Of a stretch of DNA of 8,122 nt, positions 1 through 6,690 are shown piece after piece. Origin of the DNA: Gemmatimonadota bacterium (GTDB lineage Bacteria; Gemmatimonadota; Gemmatimonadetes; Longimicrobiales; Gaopeijiaceae); assembly GCA_026713345.1 (NCBI GenBank), contig JAPOOQ010000484.1, positions 1 to 8,122 on the forward strand, read 5' to 3'. Positions within the stretch are counted from its first letter, which is position 1. Each line of letters opens with the position of its first letter. The position numbers and the translations under genes are program-made. A model generated the notes under the pieces. It was not told the origin of the DNA, did no database searches, and saw only the letters and a program-made list of their open reading frames with translations.

Positions 1-77
1 CGCAACCCGGACGCCAGGGCAAACGCGGTGCGAGGGCTGGGCCCCCGCGGGGAGGGGCGGGTGGGGGAATGGATTGA

Positions 78-99
78 GGGGGGGGGGGGGGGGGGGGGG
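78..99 (+). repeat. Uninterrupted 22-G homopolymer in a G-rich tract
   Basis: Twenty-two consecutive G residues are followed by A and then GGGG. Further runs of four or five G flank the tract (about positions 50-67 and 101-104). The stretch from about 50 to 130 on the + strand therefore has strong G-quadruplex potential. Long mononucleotide tracts slip readily during replication and are also common sites of sequencing or assembly error, so the exact length is unreliable. Confidence 0.85.
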
Positions 100-408
100 A
101 GGGGCGAGAGGGTGAGGGCGGCGATGGGGATGGCCAGCCGCAAGAGGGAAGCTGAAGTCGCTGGTCGGCGAGTCATGGCGCGGGCTCCGGTCGCGGGACG
201 GTCGGATGGACGGGCGGTAGGCGGAAGCTGCGGAGCGGTGGTGATGTCCCGCAAGTCGCTGGCGGGGTGCGCGGCCGACAATCCCGGGAGACTCGACCGG
301 AGCCGGGTCGCGGCGTGATTGGCCGCCACTTGGGGGCGACCTTGGCGAAACAGCTCGTGCAACCTCTCATCCCTCTTGCGTGTCTCTGCCTTCGAAGGGT
401 GGTCATGC

Positions 409-431
409 GGACGGCGTCCACCCAGCCGTCC
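409..431 (+). repeat. Perfect 7-bp inverted repeat in the leader of the first propeller gene
   Basis: GGACGGC and GCCGTCC are exact reverse complements separated by a 9-nt loop, and could form a hairpin in the transcript about 75 nt before the start codon at 505. No T-run follows, so it is not an intrinsic terminator. In DNA this GC-rich a 7-bp stem may be chance. Confidence 0.3.
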
Positions 432-504
432 ACGAACCCCACCGGGTACCAGGGAACCGCCGCCGTTGCGGCTCGGGACCCGCAGCGCACGAGAGAGTAT
501 CTCC

Positions 505-1752
505 ATGTATCTGCCCACCACACGGCTGTTTGCCTGCCTTCTACTGACCCTGGCCGCCCCGCCGATGACCGCCCAGACCGATTCGGCCGGAGTACCGATC
601 ATCACCGCCCGGACCCCGCTCTGGGGTCCCGGCGAAGGCTGGACCATCGGCGACGAGCCCCTGGTACGGATCGGCGCGCTGGACGGGGCCCCCGAACACC
701 AGCTGGACGGTGTGGTGGGGACCGTGCGCCTCAGCGGCGGCGACATCGTGATCGGAGAATGGACCACGGGGGAGCTGCGCCGCTACGATGGGGAAGGCAA
801 CCTCGTGTGGCGCGTGGCCGGCGACGGGGAGGGTCCCGGCGAGCACCGGTTTCTGGGGGTCGTGGGCCGGCTCCCCGGCGATTCTCTGGTCACCTTCGAC
901 CACGGCCTGTACAGGGTTCAGGTGTTCGCCCCGGGAGGGGAAGCGGTCCGGACGATGCGCGTGGAGCATCCCGGGCGCGGGTTCGGTCCCGGAGGCATCG
1001 TCGGACTCTCCGAACGGCATCTGGTCCTGACCCTCACCGACCAGCGCGGAGAGGCGCCGCCGCCGGGAGTCGCGAGGTGGCCGGAGATCGATATCCTGGC
1101 CCTTTCTCTGGATGACGGGAGCATGCGGACAGTGATGGACGTGCCAGGGCGGGAGGTGTACATGTTCCGGGAGGGCGGGCAGGTCGGGAACTACACCTAC
1201 ACCTTCGGCAAGGGACCAAGGTACGCGGTCTCGGGCGGCCGGCTGGCGCTCGCGGACACGGAGCGCTTTTCGGTGCGTTCGATCGCGCTCGACGACGGCT
1301 CCGCCACGTGGATACTCAGGCGGAGCGAACCGGCCCGCGAAGTCACGAGCGAGCATGTGGAGGCCTACGCGGAGTTGATGGCATCCCTGATCGTCGGCAG
1401 GGAAGGAATGTCGGAAGACGCCGCGGAAGCGGTCAAGAACAACGCACACCAGGATCCCATGGCCTCGACCTTGCCGGTGCTGCATACACTCCACCTGGAC
1501 GCGGTCGGGAACCTCTGGGTGGAGCCGTACTCGCTGCCCGGCGCCGACATCGCGCCGTTCCAGGTGTATTCGCCGAGCGGCGCCTGGCTCGGGGCCGTTG
1601 CCATGCCATCCGGGCTTTCGCTTGAGGCGGGGCGGCTCAGACTCGGGAGCGGGCCGAAGTCGGGCTTCGAGATCGGCGACGACTACATCCTCGGCGTCTG
1701 GCGGGACGAGCTGGACGTGGAGTACGTGCGGTTGTACGCGCTGGAGAAGTGA
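505..1752 (+). CDS. Secreted six-bladed beta-propeller protein ('DSAGV' type)
   Basis: A 415-residue protein with an N-terminal Sec signal peptide (residues 1 to about 23, hydrophobic core ACLLLTLAA) followed by the D-S-A-G-V opening typical of a large secreted propeller family. The family hallmark G-D-G-E-G-P-G-E-H lies at residues 106-114, and a late-blade motif HLDAVGNLWV at 330-339. Such proteins fold as NHL/TolB-like six-bladed propellers outside the cytoplasm; their ligand is generally unknown and I cannot infer one here. I chose the ATG at 505 because it opens directly into the signal peptide and has GAGAGAG at 491-497 upstream. An in-frame TTG at 319 would add 62 Arg/Pro-rich residues in front of the signal and is unlikely. 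Residue C11 sits inside the hydrophobic core and is not a credible lipobox. The next propeller gene starts 7 nt after the stop, so the two are probably co-transcribed. Confidence 0.85.
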   Translation: MYLPTTRLFACLLLTLAAPPMTAQTDSAGVPIITARTPLWGPGEGWTIGDEPLVRIGALDGAPEHQLDGVVGTVRLSGGDIVIGEWTTGELRRYDGEGNLVWRVAGDGEGPGEHRFLGVVGRLPGDSLVTFDHGLYRVQVFAPGGEAVRTMRVEHPGRGFGPGGIVGLSERHLVLTLTDQRGEAPPPGVARWPEIDILALSLDDGSMRTVMDVPGREVYMFREGGQVGNYTYTFGKGPRYAVSGGRLALADTERFSVRSIALDDGSATWILRRSEPAREVTSEHVEAYAELMASLIVGREGMSEDAAEAVKNNAHQDPMASTLPVLHTLHLDAVGNLWVEPYSLPGADIAPFQVYSPSGAWLGAVAMPSGLSLEAGRLRLGSGPKSGFEIGDDYILGVWRDELDVEYVRLYALEK

Positions 1753-1759
1753 CCAACCA

Positions 1760-2890
1760 ATGAACTGGTCGTATTGTCGCCTTCTCGCCCTCGTGGCCCT
1801 GGCGCTGGATGCCGGGGTCTGCCACCCGCAGGAAATCACGATCCTCACGGAAGACCAGTGTGCCTCCTGCACGATCGAAGTCACCCCCGACATCGTGCTC
1901 GGCACCGACGGCGAATCGGTGATCGGATACGCCGTCGACATCCAGCGGCTCTCCGACGGCCGTTTCGTGATGGCCTTCGACGATGCGCCGTACGAGTTCA
2001 CCGTCTTCTCTGCCGATGGCTCCGCGTACCGGCGTGTGGGCCGCAGAGGCCAGGGGCCGGGGGAGTACGGGCACGTGTGGACGATCAGGGAGCACGGCGA
2101 CAGGCTGCATGTATTCGACAGGGCAGGAATGCGGATGACCGTGCTGGAACGCGACTACGAAGTGGTGGGCACGATGCCGGTAGTATGCTTCTTTTGTTTG
2201 GCCGCGGACATGGCCGTGCTCCCCGACGGCTCGACCGTGCTGAACTTCGGCGTTCCCGAGGGCGCCTCCGAGCGGGACAAGACCCCGCAGGAGCTCATGG
2301 CCGCGGAGCGCTGGCTCACCGTTCACATCATGGGAGAGGACGGACAGCCACGGCTCTCAATGGACATGGCTGACCGGACCGAGGGCGGGGAACCCTTCCG
2401 CCATCTTGAGATTGCGCCGGACGGGTCGCTGCTGTCGGCCCGTTCAACGGAGTACCGCATCGATCGCTGGGATCCGGCAACGGGAGAACACCTCGAGTCC
2501 GTCCTGCGCGAAGCTGACTGGTGGCCCGAAGTCAACCCGGCTTTCTCCGGCGGGCCCGACCAGCCGCCCCCGACGAGGATGGAGGCGATGCATGTGGACG
2601 AGGCCGGGCGGCTGTGGCTGTACATCAATCGACCCACCCGGGACTGGCGGGACCACGTGGAGATCGGTTTGCCGGTGGAGGGTGCCTTCCGCTATGGGCC
2701 CGGAGCGACGGAGTGGTTTGTGGAAGTCGTGGACATGGAAGCGGGCAGGGTGATCGTGTCGCAAGTCGTGGACGTGGAACCGGGAGCGGCGCGCTTCTTC
2801 GCCCCTGGCTGGCTGGCCGTCTACAATGAGGACGGATTCCCGCAGTACCGGATGCACCGGGTGCGGTTGCTGGAATTGGAGCAGTCCTGA
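1760..2890 (+). CDS. Secreted six-bladed beta-propeller protein with two CxxC motifs
   Basis: A 376-residue protein with an N-terminal export signal (hydrophobic residues 9-20) and propeller motifs: G-Q-G-P-G-E-Y at 97-103 and MHVDEAGRLWL at 277-287. Just after the signal is CASC (34-37), a CxxC followed by an I/L-rich strand; the propeller at 4832 has CEDC in the corresponding place. A second pair, CFFC, is at 143-146. These could form disulfides or bind a metal; the sequence does not decide which. C21 lies near the signal cleavage zone, but the preceding A-G-V is not a standard lipobox, so I call it secreted rather than a lipoprotein. The ATG at 1760 was chosen for the signal peptide; GGAG at 1743-1746 lies 13 nt upstream, a long spacing that suggests translational coupling to the preceding gene. 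The specific role is unknown. Confidence 0.83.
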   Translation: MNWSYCRLLALVALALDAGVCHPQEITILTEDQCASCTIEVTPDIVLGTDGESVIGYAVDIQRLSDGRFVMAFDDAPYEFTVFSADGSAYRRVGRRGQGPGEYGHVWTIREHGDRLHVFDRAGMRMTVLERDYEVVGTMPVVCFFCLAADMAVLPDGSTVLNFGVPEGASERDKTPQELMAAERWLTVHIMGEDGQPRLSMDMADRTEGGEPFRHLEIAPDGSLLSARSTEYRIDRWDPATGEHLESVLREADWWPEVNPAFSGGPDQPPPTRMEAMHVDEAGRLWLYINRPTRDWRDHVEIGLPVEGAFRYGPGATEWFVEVVDMEAGRVIVSQVVDVEPGAARFFAPGWLAVYNEDGFPQYRMHRVRLLELEQS

Positions 2891-2898
2891 AGCGGACT

Positions 2899-3723
2899 CT
2901 AGAGGTCGCGCTTGCGCATGCTCAGGAATGAAATCAGGAGGAATATGGTGCTGTAGGCCAGTACCGCCATGACCATAACCTCGACGTCGAGAAACTCGCG
3001 GGGCGCGAGTCCCCGCCCGGCTCGGTCGGCGTTGACCGAAGCGAGTAGTTCCGGGTAGTGCGCCAGATCGTCTCCGAGATCCTCCGAAATGTTGGCGGGG
3101 AAATACTCGGTGAGGCTTCTTGCCGTCTCGCCCGCGCGCATGATCAACCCGACGATCACCCCTTCCACGAGGAAGTACAGGAACAGGACGCCCATCGCCG
3201 GTCCCGCAGAGCGGATCAGTGTCGAGAGCATCAACCCCGCACTCCCGAAGAACAGCAGGTTCAGGGTCAACCCCCCCAGGTAGCTGAAGTCGGTCGAGCG
3301 GATGATTCCGGGACCCCCTTCGCTCGGGCTGAAGAGCGTACCACCAACACCGATGAGAAGCGCTGTTCCCACAAAGAGCACGATGAGCCCTGTCAGCAAC
3401 ATGACCTTCCCCGCGTAGAGCCGCTCCTTGCTGAGCCCGTCGATCACGTTTTGCCTGCCCGTGCGCCAGGAAAACTCCGGGGCCACGAGCAGAATCATCA
3501 GCACGGCGATGAAGAAACCCGCCGGCGAAGTCAACCCGGAAAGAACGTTCGGCCAACTTTCCGGCAGGGCATGGGAGAAACTCGGGGACAATTGCGCACT
3601 GCGCACGTTGCTCACCGCAATATTCGTGTTGATCGCGGCGAAGACACCCACCGCCACCCAGAGCGCCCGACGCTTGACCGTCTTGAGCGTCTCGATCCGC
3701 AGGAGCACGCCTAGGATCTTCAC
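2899..3723 (-). CDS. ABC-2 type transporter permease
   Basis: A 274-residue integral membrane protein with six probable transmembrane segments (about residues 19-38, 62-82, 107-130, 148-169, 174-195 and 249-268). A cytoplasmic stretch after the second segment reads E-F-S-W-R-T-G-R-Q-N-V-I-D-G-L-S and is followed by K106. This is the usual ABC-2 permease pattern of a Glu/Thr-containing coupling region, then a conserved Lys before the third helix. It would pair with the ATPase encoded just upstream to form an exporter in the inner membrane; the substrate is not evident. The start codon is GTG. GTGA forms a 4-nt overlap with the stop of the ATPase gene, and GGAG at 3732-3735 (minus strand) lies 8 nt before it inside the ATPase gene. 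The 3' end faces the end of the second propeller gene across only 8 nt, with no visible terminator. Confidence 0.9.
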   Translation of the reverse strand: MKILGVLLRIETLKTVKRRALWVAVGVFAAINTNIAVSNVRSAQLSPSFSHALPESWPNVLSGLTSPAGFFIAVLMILLVAPEFSWRTGRQNVIDGLSKERLYAGKVMLLTGLIVLFVGTALLIGVGGTLFSPSEGGPGIIRSTDFSYLGGLTLNLLFFGSAGLMLSTLIRSAGPAMGVLFLYFLVEGVIVGLIMRAGETARSLTEYFPANISEDLGDDLAHYPELLASVNADRAGRGLAPREFLDVEVMVMAVLAYSTIFLLISFLSMRKRDL

Positions 3724-4658
3724 GACGCGATCTCCGTCATCGACTCGAAATCGCCCCCGGTGAGATCGATGAACACGTCTTCCAGGCTCTGACGGTGCGG
3801 TGCCAGGTACGACAGATGAATCCCCTGTCCCGCCAGGTAGCCGTTCACACCCGCCAGATCGCCGCCGCTCAGGCCGACGATGATCCCGTCATCCGTGCGG
3901 CGCACCGAAGTCACCTCCGGGCAGTCCGCAAGCGCGGCCATCAGCGCATCTTCGTCCTCGGCACGCAGCAGCGCCGACGTGCCCTCGCTCACCACCTCGT
4001 CCACCGTACCCTGTACCATGATCCTCCCCTTGCGCACGATGGCGACATGGGTGCAGGTGCGTTCGACCTCCGACAGCAGGTGGCTCGAAAGGAAGATCGT
4101 CTTGCCGCGGCCGGCCAGTATGCGAATGATCTCGCGGATTTCACGCATGCCCTGGGGGTCGAGACCGTTGGCGGGCTCGTCCAGGATGATCAGCTCCGGG
4201 TCGCTGAGCATCGTGGCCGCGAGGGCCAGACGCTGCTTCATGCCGAGCGAATAGGTGCTGAAGCGATGCCTGGCGCGGTCGGCCAGCCCGACCAGCTCCA
4301 GGCATTCCCTAATGCGCGAACGTCCCACTCCCTTGATCGCGGCGGCGACGCGGAGATTGTCGCGGCCGCGCATGTACGGATAGAAGTTGGGCGTCTCGAG
4401 GGTGGCGCCGACGCGTGAGCGAGCCGCCAGCAGCCCCTTGGCATCGGAGGCGCCGAAGAGCCGGAAGCTGCCGCCGGTTGGATTGATGATGCCCACCAGC
4501 ATCCCGATGGTGGTGGTCTTGCCGCTGCCGTTCGGACCCAGGAAGCCGAACACCTGGCCCTCTTCGACGGCGAACGACACCCGGTCGACCGCCAGGACGG
4601 ACTTGTCGGGGCGCGTGCCGTAGCGCTTGGTGAGTTCACGGGTCTCGATGATGGGCAT
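3720..4658 (-). CDS. ABC transporter ATP-binding protein (BcrA/antibiotic-exporter type)
   Basis: A 312-residue ABC ATPase with all catalytic elements: Walker A GPNGSGKT (41-48), the divergent signature S-L-G-M-K-Q (137-142), Walker B LIILDE (156-161), the D-loop region GLDP (165-168) and H-loop His193 in SSHLLSE. The Q-loop position carries Glu in L-E-T-P-N-F-Y-P (Glu88), as is common in BcrA/CcmA-like exporters. About 90 residues follow the nucleotide-binding core, ending in L-E-D-V-F-I-D-L-T, the typical C-terminal motif of this class. It should energise export through the permease encoded immediately downstream. Family members export peptides, antibiotics or lipids, or act in gliding and sporulation, so the substrate cannot be named. 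The start is the only plausible ATG, with GGGG on the minus strand 7 nt upstream. It is transcribed divergently from the propeller gene at 4832. Confidence 0.95.
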   Translation of the reverse strand: MPIIETRELTKRYGTRPDKSVLAVDRVSFAVEEGQVFGFLGPNGSGKTTTIGMLVGIINPTGGSFRLFGASDAKGLLAARSRVGATLETPNFYPYMRGRDNLRVAAAIKGVGRSRIRECLELVGLADRARHRFSTYSLGMKQRLALAATMLSDPELIILDEPANGLDPQGMREIREIIRILAGRGKTIFLSSHLLSEVERTCTHVAIVRKGRIMVQGTVDEVVSEGTSALLRAEDEDALMAALADCPEVTSVRRTDDGIIVGLSGGDLAGVNGYLAGQGIHLSYLAPHRQSLEDVFIDLTGGDFESMTEIAS

Positions 4659-4746
4659 GTATGGACCCCGGTGGAGAGTCGTGCGTGCGACAGTGACGGT
4701 TACGGGTGTCGACGCGTGCGGGTTTCAGCGGAGGTCGGACCGAAAC

Positions 4747-4770
4747 CGGAGCTTCCCGATGGAAACTCCG
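4747..4770. repeat. Imperfect 10-bp inverted repeat in the divergent intergenic region
   Basis: CGGAGCTTCC and GGAAACTCCG pair with a single C/A mismatch around a CGAT tetraloop. The repeat lies 61 nt before the propeller start at 4832 and 88 nt before the ATPase start on the other strand. It could be a regulator site or a leader hairpin. I could not place convincing -35/-10 pairs for either gene in 4659-4831, so its position relative to transcription starts is unknown. Confidence 0.4.
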
Positions 4771-4831
4771 AAGCATCCACCGCTCGTAGTGGGCTGCGGA
4801 GACACGGAACACCGGAAACCGGGAGACCCCA

Positions 4832-6604
4832 ATGTCGAACCCTGCCCCCTATCACTGGAGCGCGATCCCGTTGTTGCTCGTCATCGCCTGCGCACCTGAA
4901 GACTCGGAGCCCGCTGCTTCCTTCGCCGAAGGCTGCGTCCTCAACACCGCCACCGTTTGCGAAGATTGCCTGGTGCTGGAACACGAGTTCCAGATCGGAT
5001 CCGTCGCTGGACCGGGTTTCATCTCGGGCCGCGGCGGCGAAGATCAGATCGTCCGGGACGGATCCGGCAACTACTGGCTCGGGCAGCGCGAACACATGAA
5101 CGTATACGATCCCGACGGAGAGTTCATCCGGACGGTGGGCAGGAAGGGTGAGGGGCCCATGGAGTTCGAGCGAGCCTATCCCTTCCATGCCGACGCTGGC
5201 GGCCATGTCCATATCTGGGATCCCCACAACCTCAGGGTGACGATCATCGCCCCGGACTTCGCGCTCGTGGACGAGAAGCCGCTCTCCGGCCGGCAGATCA
5301 ACGACATGATGGCTATCGACGACGGCAGCCTGTATGTCATGCAGACATGGAGCAGCGACCCCGCGAACCCGGGCCAGCCGCTCCACATCGTCGACGGACA
5401 GGAGGTGCTGGTGTCGTTCGGCGCGGAGTACGGCCCCGGAGACGATCCTTCGGACTTCAATCCCCTCGATGAGAGGTATGCCGCAGTTGCTCCCAACGGC
5501 TCCATCATGGTCGCGCACCGGGAAGAGTACCGGATCGAGGCGTGGTCCCGTGACGGCCAGCTCCTGGGAAGTCTGACCGGCCCGGATCTCGAAAACACCG
5601 CATTCGAGCCCGGCGAGGTCACGGCCGAGAACCCGCTTCCGAATTTCCTGACGGATCTGCACGTCGACGCCTCCGGGAGGGTGTGGGTATCCCAGCTGGT
5701 CCGTCGCCCGGATTGGGTGGAGAGATCGGAGGAGGATCCCCAGGGCGGTCTGATGCCTGCCGGCATGGATATCCTCAACTGGTTCCGCAGCCGGATAGAC
5801 CTTGTCGATGTCGAAACGTGCACCCTGCTCGCTTCGCACGAGCAAGACCCCTTCTTCCTGGATTTCGTGGAGGACGGACTGATCGCGGACGTGGAGTTCT
5901 CTCCCGCAGGAGCGCCGCTGGTCAACCTCAAGCGGATAGGGCTGCGGGGCGAGGCGGGTGCGCCGGATGGGGACACTCAGCGGATGAGCGCGGTGGAGCC
6001 TGTTGAAGCTCCGGAGGCGACGGCTGGGGTCGGGTTCGGTGAGACGAACGCCTCCGGATGGACCGTGTTACTCGACATCGACGAAGGCGACCTCAGAGAC
6101 ACGGTTCGCTATGCCTTGTCCCCGTGGGTTGAGGAGCCCGAGCCGCTTGGCCAGGCGGACGGGGACTTCCGCAGCAGGATCTATTACACATGCCTTGATG
6201 CCCAAGAAAGGGAGCTCGGCGGTGTCCATGTGGACTGGCCCCTCACGGTGTTTTTCGGGGCACCGCCGCGTCTTGCGGGTGGGGAGGAACTGGAGCCTGG
6301 CGGGCTCTCCGAGCGCCTGGAAGTGTCCACGCACTGGGGCGGTGAGATGGTTGAGATGAATGTGTATGCCGTGCCTCGGGGCCGGCGGATCATTCTCGAA
6401 CACGAGGATGCAGCCGAGAGGGAAACGGGCGATAGTTCGCACGCCGAGTTCCTGAGGCGTCTGCTGGAAAGCGGCTCCGCGGGGCCCGACGTCATGGTGA
6501 TCGAGATGGACTGGGAAGACGTGGGGCCGGTCAGCTACACCTATTCGCTCGAGGGTGCGGCCGATGCGATCCGCGAGGCGGGAAGGCCCTGCGTGTTGCC
6601 GTGA
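4832..6604 (+). CDS. Propeller lipoprotein fused to a C-terminal VasI-like domain
   Basis: A 590-residue protein. The N-terminus ends in a lipobox-like L-L-V-I-A-C (Cys20), suggesting a lipoprotein, although the n-region lacks Lys or Arg. CEDC follows at 43-46, then a six-bladed propeller with G-E-G-P-M-E-F (106-112; Met replaces the usual Gly) and LHVDASGRVWV (276-286), ending near residue 372. A linker rich in Ala, Glu, Pro and Gly (about 373-405) leads to a second domain (about 408-590). That domain opens W-T-V near residue 410, has L-R-D-T-V, a Cys at 454, an F-L-R-R-L-L segment, and ends S-L-E-G-A-A-D-A-I-R-E-A before Cys587. This order resembles VasI-type domains, which are known from type VI secretion-associated periplasmic proteins but also occur elsewhere. 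The resemblance is from pattern memory only. GGGAG at 4821-4825 lies 6 nt before the ATG and supports the start. No type VI gene is visible in the window. Confidence 0.85.
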   Translation: MSNPAPYHWSAIPLLLVIACAPEDSEPAASFAEGCVLNTATVCEDCLVLEHEFQIGSVAGPGFISGRGGEDQIVRDGSGNYWLGQREHMNVYDPDGEFIRTVGRKGEGPMEFERAYPFHADAGGHVHIWDPHNLRVTIIAPDFALVDEKPLSGRQINDMMAIDDGSLYVMQTWSSDPANPGQPLHIVDGQEVLVSFGAEYGPGDDPSDFNPLDERYAAVAPNGSIMVAHREEYRIEAWSRDGQLLGSLTGPDLENTAFEPGEVTAENPLPNFLTDLHVDASGRVWVSQLVRRPDWVERSEEDPQGGLMPAGMDILNWFRSRIDLVDVETCTLLASHEQDPFFLDFVEDGLIADVEFSPAGAPLVNLKRIGLRGEAGAPDGDTQRMSAVEPVEAPEATAGVGFGETNASGWTVLLDIDEGDLRDTVRYALSPWVEEPEPLGQADGDFRSRIYYTCLDAQERELGGVHVDWPLTVFFGAPPRLAGGEELEPGGLSERLEVSTHWGGEMVEMNVYAVPRGRRIILEHEDAAERETGDSSHAEFLRRLLESGSAGPDVMVIEMDWEDVGPVSYTYSLEGAADAIREAGRPCVLP

Positions 6605-6630
6605 GCTACGGCCTTGCGGGTGCCTGAATC

Positions 6631-6662
6631 AGACTCTGCTGCGGGATGGACTTGCGGAGTCT
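6631..6662. terminator. Stem-loop between convergent genes, possible terminator
   Basis: AGACTCTGC and GCGGAGTCT form a 9-bp stem with one T/G wobble and a 14-nt loop, in the 86-nt gap between two convergent propeller genes. The location fits a bidirectional terminator. However, neither side is followed by a T-run and the loop is large, so the call is weak. Confidence 0.3.
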
Positions 6663-6690
6663 CGACGAACCCCGGTGAGCGCGTTGAACT

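Larger units (their letters stand above)
1..504. other. Upstream non-coding region, no supportable gene
   Basis: I see no gene I can support in these 504 bases. Open frames exist on both strands, but they are what high GC produces: they begin at arbitrary starts, lack ribosome binding sites, and encode low-complexity Arg/Gly/Ala/Pro-rich peptides with no recognisable motif. The first 130 bases are extremely G-rich on the + strand and contain a 22-G homopolymer. The last 100 bases form the leader of the propeller gene starting at 505. I found no convincing sigma70-type promoter here. The end of an upstream gene could lie in the first few dozen bases, but nothing identifies one. Confidence 0.6.

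Noticed and set aside
28..318. Small open frame reading through the G22 tract
   Set aside because: The protein is a Gly run plus Arg/Ala-rich sequence with no ribosome binding site, and the frame depends on an unreliable homopolymer length.
505..540. Lipobox at Cys11 (LFAC) of the first propeller
   Set aside because: The Cys lies at the start of the hydrophobic core, not at its end, so lipoprotein processing there is implausible.
541..2001. 486-codon open frame on the minus strand opposite the first two propeller genes
   Set aside because: It spans two + strand genes with clear signal peptides and propeller motifs. Its product has no recognisable domain and is rich in His, Arg and Pro, as expected of an antisense frame in high-GC DNA.
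2444..3556. 370-codon open frame on the minus strand
   Set aside because: It crosses the end of the second propeller gene and runs out of frame through the permease gene, whose six membrane segments clearly mark the real frame.
4627..4899. 90-codon + strand frame across the divergent region as a possible exported peptide precursor for the ABC transporter
   Set aside because: It overlaps both the ATPase gene and the lipoprotein gene, has no leader-like or double-glycine motif, and no good ribosome binding site.
4700..5845. 381-codon open frame on the minus strand
   Set aside because: Antisense to the propeller lipoprotein gene, with no motif, signal or ribosome binding site.
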